The translations under genes were made by a program, and so were the position numbers. The notes under the pieces are model-generated. The model was given only the letters and a program-made list of their open reading frames with translations. It did not search any database and was not told the DNA's origin. Source: Adiantum capillus-veneris (taxonomy: Eukaryota > Streptophyta > Polypodiopsida > Polypodiales > Pteridaceae). From it: a DNA stretch of 64,000 nucleotides. This document shows, in pieces, positions 55,161-64,000 of this stretch; position 1 is the first letter of the stretch; each line of letters starts with the position of its first letter. The stretch covers positions 16,690,446 to 16,754,445 of the forward strand of contig CM043969.1 in the NCBI GenBank assembly GCA_014529385.2, given 5' to 3'.

Positions 55161-55543
55161 TCATATGGATCCCTAGATCCATTGTATTTTCTGACCCATT
55201 TTTGAAATCAGCTGGTCTGATACGTCTGTTTGGCTCAGCTCCAACTCTTCTGGCAGTTGGTCCTGTCCCAAGTCCTTCAAACCAATCTATTGGAAATAGC
55301 GACTCATGTAGCCCTGCACTGGCTCTACTGTCACTCAATTTTCTTCGTGATGAGGTAGGTTCGGGTTTTTTTTAACATTGATCCCAAAAGATATCTCATG
55401 GATTTCCTCTCTTGGAATATAATCAGTTCCTTGCCCCAATATCCAATATCTATCATAACAAAGTTATTGTTATAACAATCCCTAAATAGGTAAGATGGTA
55501 GATCTGATGAACCCTTGTCTTTGATTTTGAAGATATAGATGAT

Positions 55544-56071
55544 CTACATGGGTGTGAACTGCCCTGATTTGGCATGAGAAGTCCATAAAAGATCCTTGAT
55601 GTTCCTATCCTCCCAACAATAGACTTCAATCCTAGGATTATCAGTACTAAGCCGTTTCAAAGGTTTCAGATCAACTTGATCGTATCCCTCGAATTCTAAA
55701 GTTGGTGGACCTTCTTTTGCTGCCATATCCGGAATTATTGTATTCACTTCTAACCCCCATTTGTCTATCACATCAAGATTTTCAACTTTTACATACTGAG
55801 TCCCGTCTTTATCCATATAGACTTTTCCTTGTTCATTTGCTCTGATTTCCTCCTCAAACTCTATGTCATGGTCATCAATGCGAATGGCATACTCTTCATT
55901 AGGATCCAGGTAAACCTGAGCTCCATGGACATTAGTCTTATAAAAGGTGAGTATGTGCTTATATCGCATTGTTGTTTCGGTTCCTAACTGAGTCAAAATA
56001 TGAAGACATTTCAGATGTTGAGTCGGGATAAGTGTTTGGGACTTCTTCAAAGACAGTGCCCAATTAATCAC
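55544..56071 (-). pseudogene. G3 gag N-terminus
   Basis: 175 open codons from an ATG at 56,071, the first ORF after the leader: LDPNEEYAIRIDDHDIEFEE and KVYMDKDGTQYVKVENLDVI. Position makes it the N-terminal part of Gag; no domain is recognised. 55,160-55,543 is decayed gag (55,338-55,153 open). Confidence 0.55.
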
Positions 56072-56089
56072 CTTGATTCACACTCTCTT

Positions 56090-56806
56090 TGGTGGATACC
56101 CTACTAGCGGTCTCTCCAAATACGCCTTGATTTGCTAGTATACGACCAGATCTAACGTTCATATAGACTTGTTAAGCCGTGGATAGAGTACTTATCGTCG
56201 GATTGAATTGTTATCCGTTTTTCCACTTGACTTGAATTCACTCCTATCAAACTCTCAATTCTTTGCCTGCAACCTGGTTCATGTGTCAGTTTTAACCAAG
56301 TTAGTTGTTTTCTCTCAAAGGCTGTACAATTTTTGCTAATTATTGTGATTGGTATGTGTATATCACTTCAATCTGAGCTAAGTGAGTCAGCAATTGAGAT
56401 TTCCAAATTCTACCCTTGCAAAGAGCTAAAGGACTAATATGCAACCTAGAAACTGAGTTAACATGTACTAATTTGGACCCGGTGGAGCCCAAACTTGACC
56501 AATGGCCTTGTATTATGTTGTTCTAACATTGTACAAGCTCAAAAGTTTAAAATCTTGTCTCTGGGGCTCAAAAGTAAATAATTTGATTATTTACTTTTCT
56601 CAGTCTTTCTCACTTTTAAGAATTGTTTTTCCATATAGACACCTTGTTGTAGTCTCTGGACAAATTTCACTGAGTTTGAACAAAATTTGTCCAAGTTATC
56701 AACTGTTTAGTGTCTGCAGACTCACCTTTCAAGAATCTGGCTTATGTCTCACTTTTGTGATCCAAATTTCATCAAATTTGATATGTGGAGTATATTTGAT
56801 ATGTGT
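56090..56806 (-). other. G3 leader
   Basis: Homologous to the leader of X. The palindrome around 56,574-56,594 and the 'tgtctgcagactc' and 'tctcacttttgtgatcc' phrases (56,690-56,765) correspond to 140-200. Only one repeat unit is clear. It is cut at 56,806, so the G3 PBS and 5' LTR are not seen. Confidence 0.65.
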
Positions 56807-57270
56807 TGACGGCTATGTCAACACACGACATAACTCAACAAAGCCTTATTTTTTGAGAGTTATGAAATGTTGCGGATTATGGTTAGAAACATCATTGTAA
56901 TAAGTAGGTAGTCTAGTTGCAGAAGCCGAAGTGCAATGGCACTTCTAGATTGTAAATACCAAGCCATTTGACCCCTCAAACTCTATTTTAGGTTTAACCT
57001 AAGGTGACCTTAGTATATAAGGTACCTAGGTCATTTTTATGAAGAACTTTATCATAATCATAAGTTTTAAGCTGTCCTCGACTGTGTGTGAGAGAGGAAG
57101 AGAGAGAGGTGAGCTTCATCCTGGTGCTACGTCCTGCTCGTTCATCACATTGTAGATCCAACTGCACCATTGCACTAGCCTCGGGAGGAGCTACATGACA
57201 ATGCCGAGCATTCCTCGCAGAACGGAGCGAACTTGCTGACGCATCTACGAGCTATTTGTGGTCGTAAGTG
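56807..57270 (+). repeat. Possible LTR fragment
   Basis: Starts TGTTGACGGCTATGTCAACA, a 7-bp terminal inverted pair typical of LTR starts, and has TATATAA at 57,014-57,020 followed by a GA-rich leader. The right edge is uncertain and no PBS or target duplication is convincing. 57,271-57,422 shows nothing recognisable. Confidence 0.35.
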
Positions 57271-57422
57271 TATCAAACAATGTCTGTTTTCTGCATGCAA
57301 TTTTTCATTAGAATCATGGCAACATAAGCTACGCATACGTACTCATAGATTTCAGTTTTAGCCACTTTCAAAATTCAGCCCTGTCTTTATATGTATTTTC
57401 TGTAGATGGATTTAGAGCTAGG

Positions 57423-57764
57423 TGTTAACCCTCACGGCTCATGGACACCCTATCACCTACGACGGACGTTGTAACCTACGACGGACATTGTATTATTTAT
57501 TTGGTAGAGTCAGGTATCGGGCTTGTCGGTCCAATAGGAGAAGGGTAAGAGTGATCACCGATGAGAGGCGCACTCTAACTGGAACGTTCAAGGGATTAGT
57601 TGGCTAAGCATGGGCGCCCAAGTGTGAATGGGGCGAGCTCATATAAAAGTCAACTAAACTTAAAATTCACTCATTCTCTCATTTGTGCAATAGAAGAGTG
57701 CCTTGCTCCATCTCCATCTCCATCTTCTTCTTCTTCACCTCCTTGTGTGTGTGTGTATGTGTGG

Positions 57765-57811
<47 letters not shown>

Positions 57812-58055
57812 TGTGGGCAATCGAGCATTACGAAGGCATGACGGCGGCGGCGAAGCGGTTGAGCGCGGTGAAGCAGCAACTCCTTCTTCTCTGCGGCGAG
57901 GAATCCTCCACGGCAGGAGCATAGAGCGGTGAGTGACACACCATTGCCCTCTTTTGAGCTTACTAGTTAAGCTAGTTGTGTGCTTGGAGCCGTCTGTGGC
58001 TCGCACACAGTGTTAGGCAAGTCCCTTGCTTCGACATTGCGGCAAGGAGCGCACA
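57423..58055 (+). repeat. G2 5' LTR
   Basis: 633 bp, TGTTAACCC...GCGCACA, with TATAAAA at 57,642-57,648 and a GA microsatellite at 57,767-57,808. Edges are confirmed by the solo LTR S1, which has the same ends and a perfect target duplication. CTAGG precedes it. Confidence 0.88.
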
Positions 58056-58059
58056 TTTT

Positions 58060-58077
58060 TGGCGCCGCTGTCGGGGA
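58060..58077 (+). other. G2 primer-binding site (tRNA-Asp)
   Basis: TGGCGCCGCTGTCGGGGA matches the complement of the plant tRNA-Asp 3' end at 16 of 18 positions, four bases after the LTR. Confidence 0.85.
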
Positions 58078-59170
58078 ATCGCCCTGCACTAAGCCCAAGA
58101 GGCACTTTGTGCTTCTTCTATGAGTTGTTTGTAGTAGGAAAGAAGAGGACGAGGAAGAGGAATGAGTTATTTTTCTGCAAGTTGATAATTTCTGTATTGT
58201 CTGCAAGTTCTTTGATTTCTGCATAATCTTGTGTTTTCTGTTTGCACACAGTCTTTGCACAATTAGTAGTCGTTAGCTTGTTCGCAGTGAATGAGTAAGT
58301 AGGTAGACAGTTAGCAATTTCTGTTTGCACACAGTCTATACACAGTTTTCTGTTAAGGTTTGCCTGCACACAGTCTTTGCACAGTAAGGTAGTGAGAGAG
58401 GAAGTAGGTGGACAGTTAGCTCACTGATAGTAAGCAGTTAGAAGAGTGGTTAACAGATTAGTTAGTAGATTAGTTCGTGGTTAGCAGCACTGTTACTAAG
58501 TAGATAAGGTAGTGAGCTGTGAGCTGTTGATAGAGAGGTTAGGTAGGTGTTGACAGTGTGTGTGGCCAAGAAAGGGTCACCTAAACCACGCGCGGTCGTC
58601 GCCTTTTTTTTTTTAATCTAAAAATATTAAAAAAATAAAAATAAAAAACCGAAAATATTTAAGCGTGAGTGACTGGGGGGCTACACTAAAATTTTGATCG
58701 ATCGAGATCATTTCCCCAAGCCCAAGCCCAAGCCCAAGCCCAGGCCCAGGCCTCAGTCCTTAGTCCTATGATATATACTAGACTCACTCTTATATATATA
58801 CCCTACCACCTCAAGAAGGAATGAGAGCATGTGGGGCAAGTCCTCCACTCTCCTCCCTTCTCTTCCCACTTGCACCCTTAGACTTTCTAATTTGGGCCTA
58901 GTTCCCTACTAGAAATTGACGGTTTTGGGGATTCCGAGGGCATAAACTGACCAAACGGAGGGCTGTAAAGCACGGCACGTCCCTCTGACCGAAACGCTCT
59001 TTTTGAGCTATCATACTTTCTATTCTATAGCTGGGTCAGAAAAAAAAGAAACAAATTTTTTTTTAAAAATAATAATAATAAGAAAAGACTTGGGTTGCAA
59101 AACACCCAAAAATACTAGGTGAGCAGCCTTCACGGGCACTCACTAACACTTTTAGGGGATCAAAGTCATA
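58078..59170 (+). other. G2 leader
   Basis: About 1.1 kb without a recognisable ORF. It contains three imperfect copies of 'gcacacagtctttgcacag' (about 58,240, 58,330 and 58,370) and an AAGCCC hexamer run (58,718-58,751). Confidence 0.6.
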
Positions 59171-62100
59171 TGAACCTACGCTCTAGACGAGTGTTAGAGC
59201 ACGAGCATATTGGTAGTGCCTCCATTTACGCGGGCACCCATTATTCCTCCACCCTAGGTTCTGGACCTTCGGCCGGGACTCAAGGTAGCGCGACCCAACA
59301 TCCTCATATCGCGTCTAGTGATTCTTCCTCTGACTACGAAGTCATGGAGGGGTATCCTACACCAAACCCTGATAGTTCATCAAGACATGCATGCCATGGG
59401 CCCACAACCCGGGTCCAGCGTGTTTAGCAGCTTAGAAGAGACCCTTAGTAGACCTACTCGCTCTGAACATGCGGTTAATGAAATAAATGAAGGGAGTGGG
59501 GAAGTAAATTCGACATTCATGCCTAAAATAGACCCTATGCTTCTTGAGAGTGTGCATGTGAATGTTGCATCCACTGCACCTCCTGATCCTTTAGGACTAT
59601 CTCCCTCTGAGGTTCTACTACCCGATGGTAGGAGTCTTGCCGAAGTACAAGAGATCGAACGCTATATGCAAGCAACAAGGGAGAGGGAAATTGAGAACCT
59701 ACGAAGGCTAGAACAAAGTCGAGCCCTGAAAGCAAAGGCTCCTATGACAACAATCATGCCAGCCGAGCAACCGAGTGCTCCCAAGGTAGCAGTCATGGAG
59801 GGGTAAGCGATGGGGAGCAATAATGCTTCCACTTCGAGGGAAACCTCCAACACGCTAGGCCTAGATGGGATATTCCTAAACAGAAATTGGGAGTATGACC
59901 TACAAGCAGAAGCTTTAACTGATCGGAACATAGGACACACCTATCATGTGACTTGGTTAGATGTTCTACAATCCACATCGGGTGCTACTAGCATAGATGA
60001 GCAACAACAGAAATTCTGTGATGTCCTCCATAGGATTGTCGAGTTAGAAAGATAGAACACAGGGATCAACATGCCTTCAACAGGCCTAATGAGATTCTTG
60101 GATACGAGAAAGGCCAACCAACCAACCCTATCACAAATGGAGACTCCCTCAGTGAGCCCCATTTATCCTCCATATGTTGTTTCGCCGGGAGCCTCAGTAC
60201 AATCTGAGCCCACAAGTGGCAGCTTTACCTTCCCAGATCTAGCTCATCTTTCTCTTAATGACACTACGGCTACCATGCATATCCCAGTGGTGAGAATGAC
60301 AAGAAGTACACCATGGAGTTCATTTGTTAATACTGCGCAGATGCCTAGTAGCACAGTGCCCCCAACTATACCTACATGTATGTATCAATCATGTGCACCT
60401 GTCGTACCTCAGTCTCATGTAGCTCCTACACCTCCGATTATTCCAAGAGCTTACAATCCACAATGGCATTATCCAAGCTCTTATACAAGTGGATCCATGT
60501 CATTTAATAATAACATGCCATATGAGGCACCCCCTATGCCTAGGGCAATGCCTGTAAACTTTGGACCACCGTCTGGTACACCACCATACAAAATATGGGA
60601 CCCAAGAGCCGCGCGTATGCCAAGGCCAAGGCCAACTCCCATCTCACATGTGGTTCCAGGAGCACATACACCCATTATACCTGCTCAAATAGTAGATTTG
60701 GCAGCATTTTCTCAAACTATCGGTCGCTCTATTGCGGAAAACATGCGTAGTGCACCTGATAGAGAGCCTAGGAGCAAGGCAGTTCAAGTAGCTGAGCTCA
60801 CACAGAAATTCAGTGGAGACGGAGATGCTAGAAAGCATATGGAAGTCTTTGAACATGTGTGCAATTCCTTGGAAGAGAACAATGATCTACATAAGTGTAA
60901 GGCTTTGAGTTTGACCCTAAGCGGAAAGGCTGGAGGCCGAGTTCTAGTAGCTCGCAAGCGTCAGGGCATGAGCCAATGAAGATAAAGCCAATCGTGAAAG
61001 AGCAAACGATATCTGAGATGACTTTGGCAGATCTCTACAAGGCCATCCAAGAAATCCTTAGGGATAATCGTGCTCCACAAAACACTCATATGTATCCAAG
61101 AAGGGAGCAACAATGGTGCTCAATTTGCTTGGGCCCACATACTACGAGTGAATGCCCTACTTTCAGAGTAAAGTTTAACGGGACTTGTAACGCGTGTGGT
61201 AGGTATGGCCATCAAGCGAAGGATTGCCTAATGCTTAAACGCATCATGGAAAATAGACCTCCTATAGCTTGGGTAGTCTCACCTCGAGTTCCTGCATTTA
61301 TGCCTACCCCACCCATGGAGCAACAGTTGCCATTACAGCACATGGTCCCTAGAACCCAAAATGTGGTCCAAACCACACCGTTGCCACCTCCAGTGCTAGG
61401 ACCGCAACCCCCTCATCCAAGAGTTACACCTATGAACCAAATAGGTTGCGAGTCATCTAGTACTTATGTAGATTGCAAAGAGGACATAGACTCTAGTATC
61501 ACCTATGGAGTCGACATGCTTGAGGAGTGTCCCATGTACTATATGGAAGACCATTGGGGACAAATCAAACCGGTATATCAAGCTACTGCGCTAGCAGCAA
61601 GAGGCCAAAACATTAATAGTTTTGCCAGGAGACCACCTCTTCAGTGCTACGAATGTGGTGGACCACATCGAGTAGATGAGTGCCCCATTAGAATGCAAAA
61701 GAATGCTGCACTAATGCAAAAAAGTCAAGGGAGTGCATTGGCAATGCCAATACTCACTTGTAATCGTTGTGGCATAGATCATTTGATCGCACAGTGTCCT
61801 AACAATCCAAACGCACCGAAAATCACACCATTGAACTTAATAGAGATTGTTGATGGGACACCACCAACTATAAACATAGCACCAGTGAATGCACTCACAC
61901 GGTCGATGTTCCAAAAGCAAAATTACATCCTCGAAGAGAGAGATGCTGCATCCATTGGCCGAGCAAGAAAGAAGAAAACACGAAGAAAGAAATCCCTTAA
62001 TGTTTCTAGCTCAAAACCTAGTTCAAAGACTAACATAGGGACATGAGAGGATCCCGTGTATATGAATGACCCTGAGGATGACTCGGATTTGATAGAGACC

Positions 62101-62616
62101 ACAGAGACCAAAACTGTTACTACAAAGGAAAAAGCTAATGAGGAGGATCACGAGAGGGAATCACGACGAACACCAAAAGAGTATTCAAAGTTAAACCACC
62201 CAGTTGGGAACCCCCAAGATAAGCCACGAGAGACAAAAAATGAGGATTGCAAGAGAAAGATTGGAACCTACCCAAACCCAACAGTGGAAATTGAACGAGT
62301 CCAACAACTGAGGGGTTTGGTGGAAGAAACTCAACGAACATTAGAACCTGAACCCAAACATATCCAAATGTCGAACACAGTGTTTCCCACACAAGTTCAA
62401 CCTCACAAGAACTACAGGCCGTTAGCTATACCCAATATCATTCGGGAAGAGAGTGAGGGTAGGACATCTGAAAGTGGACACACACCTTTCCTACTAGAGA
62501 GAATGTTTGGTGAGGGAATGCCCGACCCCCTTGAGGAAGTGGAGATTCCATCTTCACCATTCTCTTGTCAGGGTCCTACGTCCTCAGAAATATGTACGAC
62601 TATCATATCTAAGTGA
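59171..62616 (+). pseudogene. G2 gag with four zinc knuckles
   Basis: From an ATG at 59,171 the frame changes near 59,400, has stops near 59,804 (TAA) and 60,053 (TAG), and shifts at ~60,940 where the capsid core is deleted. From 60,976 it is open to a TGA at 62,044 and again to a TGA at 62,614. The knuckles are CSICLGPHTTSEC (61,117-61,155), CNACGRYGHQAKDC (61,186-61,227), CYECGGPHRVDEC (61,645-61,683) and CNRCGIDHLIAQC (61,759-61,797), all in one frame with all Cys and His present. Only the second has canonical CX2CX4HX4C spacing; the others are CX2CX3HX4C. G1 has a sense codon at the position of the first TGA, so that stop is a mutation. Confidence 0.85.
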
Positions 62617-64000
62617 TACGGAGATCCAGAATTATTCCTAGCACTGCGAGCGTTTCTCAATGGAGAATTACAGGCCGGATTACCACAGTTTGCACATATG
62701 AACAAACCTGACTCGGTAATGAATGATGAGGAACATTTAGCACCACCATCTAACCTAGCGGGACATGAATCTGTAATTGAAATATCCGTTAACAAGTTGG
62801 GGCAATACTTTGAAGGTGATGAATCTAATGCTACTCTATCAATCACTACTAAAGGATTAACTGTAAAGGGGGTCCTTGACGGTGGTGCGGGAGTCAGCAT
62901 GGTGACAAAGAGTTGTTGGGAGTCTATGGGGAGACCTCACCTTGAAGCCACAAGTGTAGTGGTAAAAATGGCTAATGGATCTATTGTTACGCCTATTGGA
63001 ATGCTAAAGGATCTCAGGATCAAGGTCTTGGGACACAAGGTAAGGCAGACTTTCATTGTTATGGATTTTTCCAAGCATCCTATGTCATTTGAGATGATCT
63101 TAGGGCGTCCATTCATGAGGGAAGCAAAAATGGTGCATGACTGGTCCAAAAACCACGTCTACTTACAGTTCCAAGACTATGTCATTCGAGTTGATCTTTT
63201 AAGTGGTCGAACGCATCCTCTAGGAAATAAATTCATCATTGATAATCGATCAGACACAACAATTCACTCAGATCCATTACAGTATTGTTACACGTGTAAC
63301 GAAGACACGGATATTGGGGAGAACACTCCTTATATGGATATCCTACCCGGAATGGCTGAGTCAGACAATGTCGATTGGGTCCACCTAGCGACAACCATAG
63401 ATACTTGGGGAAATAGGGGGACACCTTGGGTAACATCTGAGGGGGATGAAATGCCTGTACCCTTAAATATGCTAGAAGCACTGCATATAGCTTTTGACAA
63501 GACTCATCCTAATATAACTAAGAAAACATACAAGTGGGTCCCTAAAGCTTCTTTAGCGACCATGGCGGATGCTAAAAAAAAAAAGCCTTGTAAGAAACGT
63601 CCCACTCGCTCAAAGAAAATTAAAAAAATATTGCGATGGATTCCTAAAAAACTATTGGAAGCCCAAGGCTACTATCAAGGAAATGATCAAATTTGGGTGC
63701 CAAAACCTAAATTGTGTTCTTACCTGTCACCTGATCCATATGAACCCACTCCTGTAGCTCCAAAACAAATTGACAATCGCGGAAAGAAAAAAATCACAGA
63801 ATCCTATACACCCGCTCCAGAGCTAGTTTGGGTACCAAAGAAAGAACGATTTGTTCCAGCTAGCTCAGGAAGGGGGGAGTCCCATGAAGCTTCTAGCTCC
63901 TCATGTAATGCATCCATAGAGATAAAAGCTTCTCCAGAGTCTCCACCTACAATAGTGGACCTCCATGAAGCTACAAAGGAATCCACACCTCCCAGTGTTC
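62617..64000 (+). CDS. G2 protease fused to post-integrase tail (partial)
   Basis: One frame open for 461 codons to the window end. Retropepsin occupies residues ~60-170: FEGDESNATLSITTKGL, active-site VLDGGAGVSMV, then FIVMDFSKHPMSFEMILG and RPFM, all intact. After ~290 residues the sequence switches, near 63,491-63,500, to KKTYKWVPKASL, which in G1 lies after the integrase. RWIPKKLLEAQGYY, QIWVPKPKLCS and LVWVPKKERFV follow, then a Ser-rich stretch. No RT, RNase H or integrase. It follows gag across a stop, in the same frame. Protease activity is plausible; the tail's role is unknown. Confidence 0.78.

Larger units (their letters stand above)
57423..64000 (+). mobile_element. G2: deleted Ty3/gypsy element of the G1 family
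   Basis: 5' LTR, tRNA-Asp PBS, leader, gag with four knuckles, protease, then the post-integrase tail; RT, RNase H and integrase are absent. Compared with G1 it lacks ~3.45 kb of pol and ~370 bp of the gag capsid core. The element runs out of the window before its purine tract and 3' LTR. Confidence 0.82.

Noticed and set aside
56807-57422. G2 5' LTR starting at 56,807
   Set aside because: Comparison with solo LTR S1 places the true LTR start at TGTTAACCC (57,423); 56,807 belongs to a different sequence.
62044-62046. In-frame TGA between G2 gag and the next open stretch as a programmed readthrough site
   Set aside because: The aligned G1 position is a sense codon (Gly), so this stop is a point mutation in G2.

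Overview
The window is plant nuclear DNA made almost entirely of LTR retrotransposons, nested and mostly decayed. Plant origin is shown by Ty1/copia and Ty3/gypsy pol genes, tRNA-Asp-type and tRNA-iMet-type primer-binding sites (PBS), and pentatricopeptide-repeat (PPR) gene fragments inside one element's LTRs. The PPR wording (NVVSWNAMIAG, NAITYTCI, LLEKEVVL, MYARCG) recalls the PLS-class families expanded in ferns and lycophytes. A fern-like genome is therefore my guess, not something the window proves. I found no intact cellular gene, tRNA, rRNA or CRISPR array.

Layout (names are mine). 1-~2,600: leader, PBS and LTR of an antisense element X whose body lies left of the window; the leader holds ~280-bp repeats with palindromes. 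2,799-3,360: possible solo LTR. ~3,378-3,808: copia-type LTR plus PBS (C0), interrupted by G0, a full-length decayed Ty3/gypsy element (3,913-10,904, 5-bp duplication CTATG). 11,147-~11,412: an old LTR piece of the G1/G2 family. 12,496-17,342: antisense Ty1/copia element C1, interrupting G1. G1 (Ty3/gypsy, +, 17,343-~35,886) is split by L2 (antisense, gag-only, 19,771-30,367), which is split by L1 (+, gag-only, 22,333-27,829), which carries solo LTR S1 of the G1/G2 family (24,027-24,612). 35,886-39,206: antisense G4, a coiled-coil ORF with leader and LTR, sharing that LTR with antisense Ty3/gypsy G3 (39,207-56,806). G3 is cut inside its reverse transcriptase by L3 (42,714-51,180), a gag-only element whose ~2.7-kb LTRs contain PPR gene sequence. 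56,807-57,422: possible LTR. 57,423-64,000: G2, a relative of G1 lacking RT, RNase H and integrase, running off the window.

How the parts relate. Only the gypsy and copia elements encode or encoded pol, and every integrase and RT examined has lesions. L1, L2 and L3 have gag-like ORFs but no pol, so they must have been mobilised in trans. They share a purine tract before the 3' LTR, an acidic C-terminal region ending near a DPGG-type motif, and what look like 4-bp target duplications; the two pol-bearing families with clear flanks have 5-bp ones. L1 keeps one uninterrupted 516-codon ORF and near-identical LTRs and is probably the youngest full element. G2 is a second route to the non-autonomous state: its protease is joined in frame to the post-integrase tail.

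Most damage looks like decay of methylated DNA: in-frame stops are mainly TAG where CAG is expected, and three integrases have lost the catalytic Glu by G-to-A at a CTG site. The most notable observations are the PPR capture in L3, the gag-only group with 4-bp duplications, the G2 fusion, the four-knuckle Gag of G1/G2, and the palindrome repeats shared by three antisense leaders.
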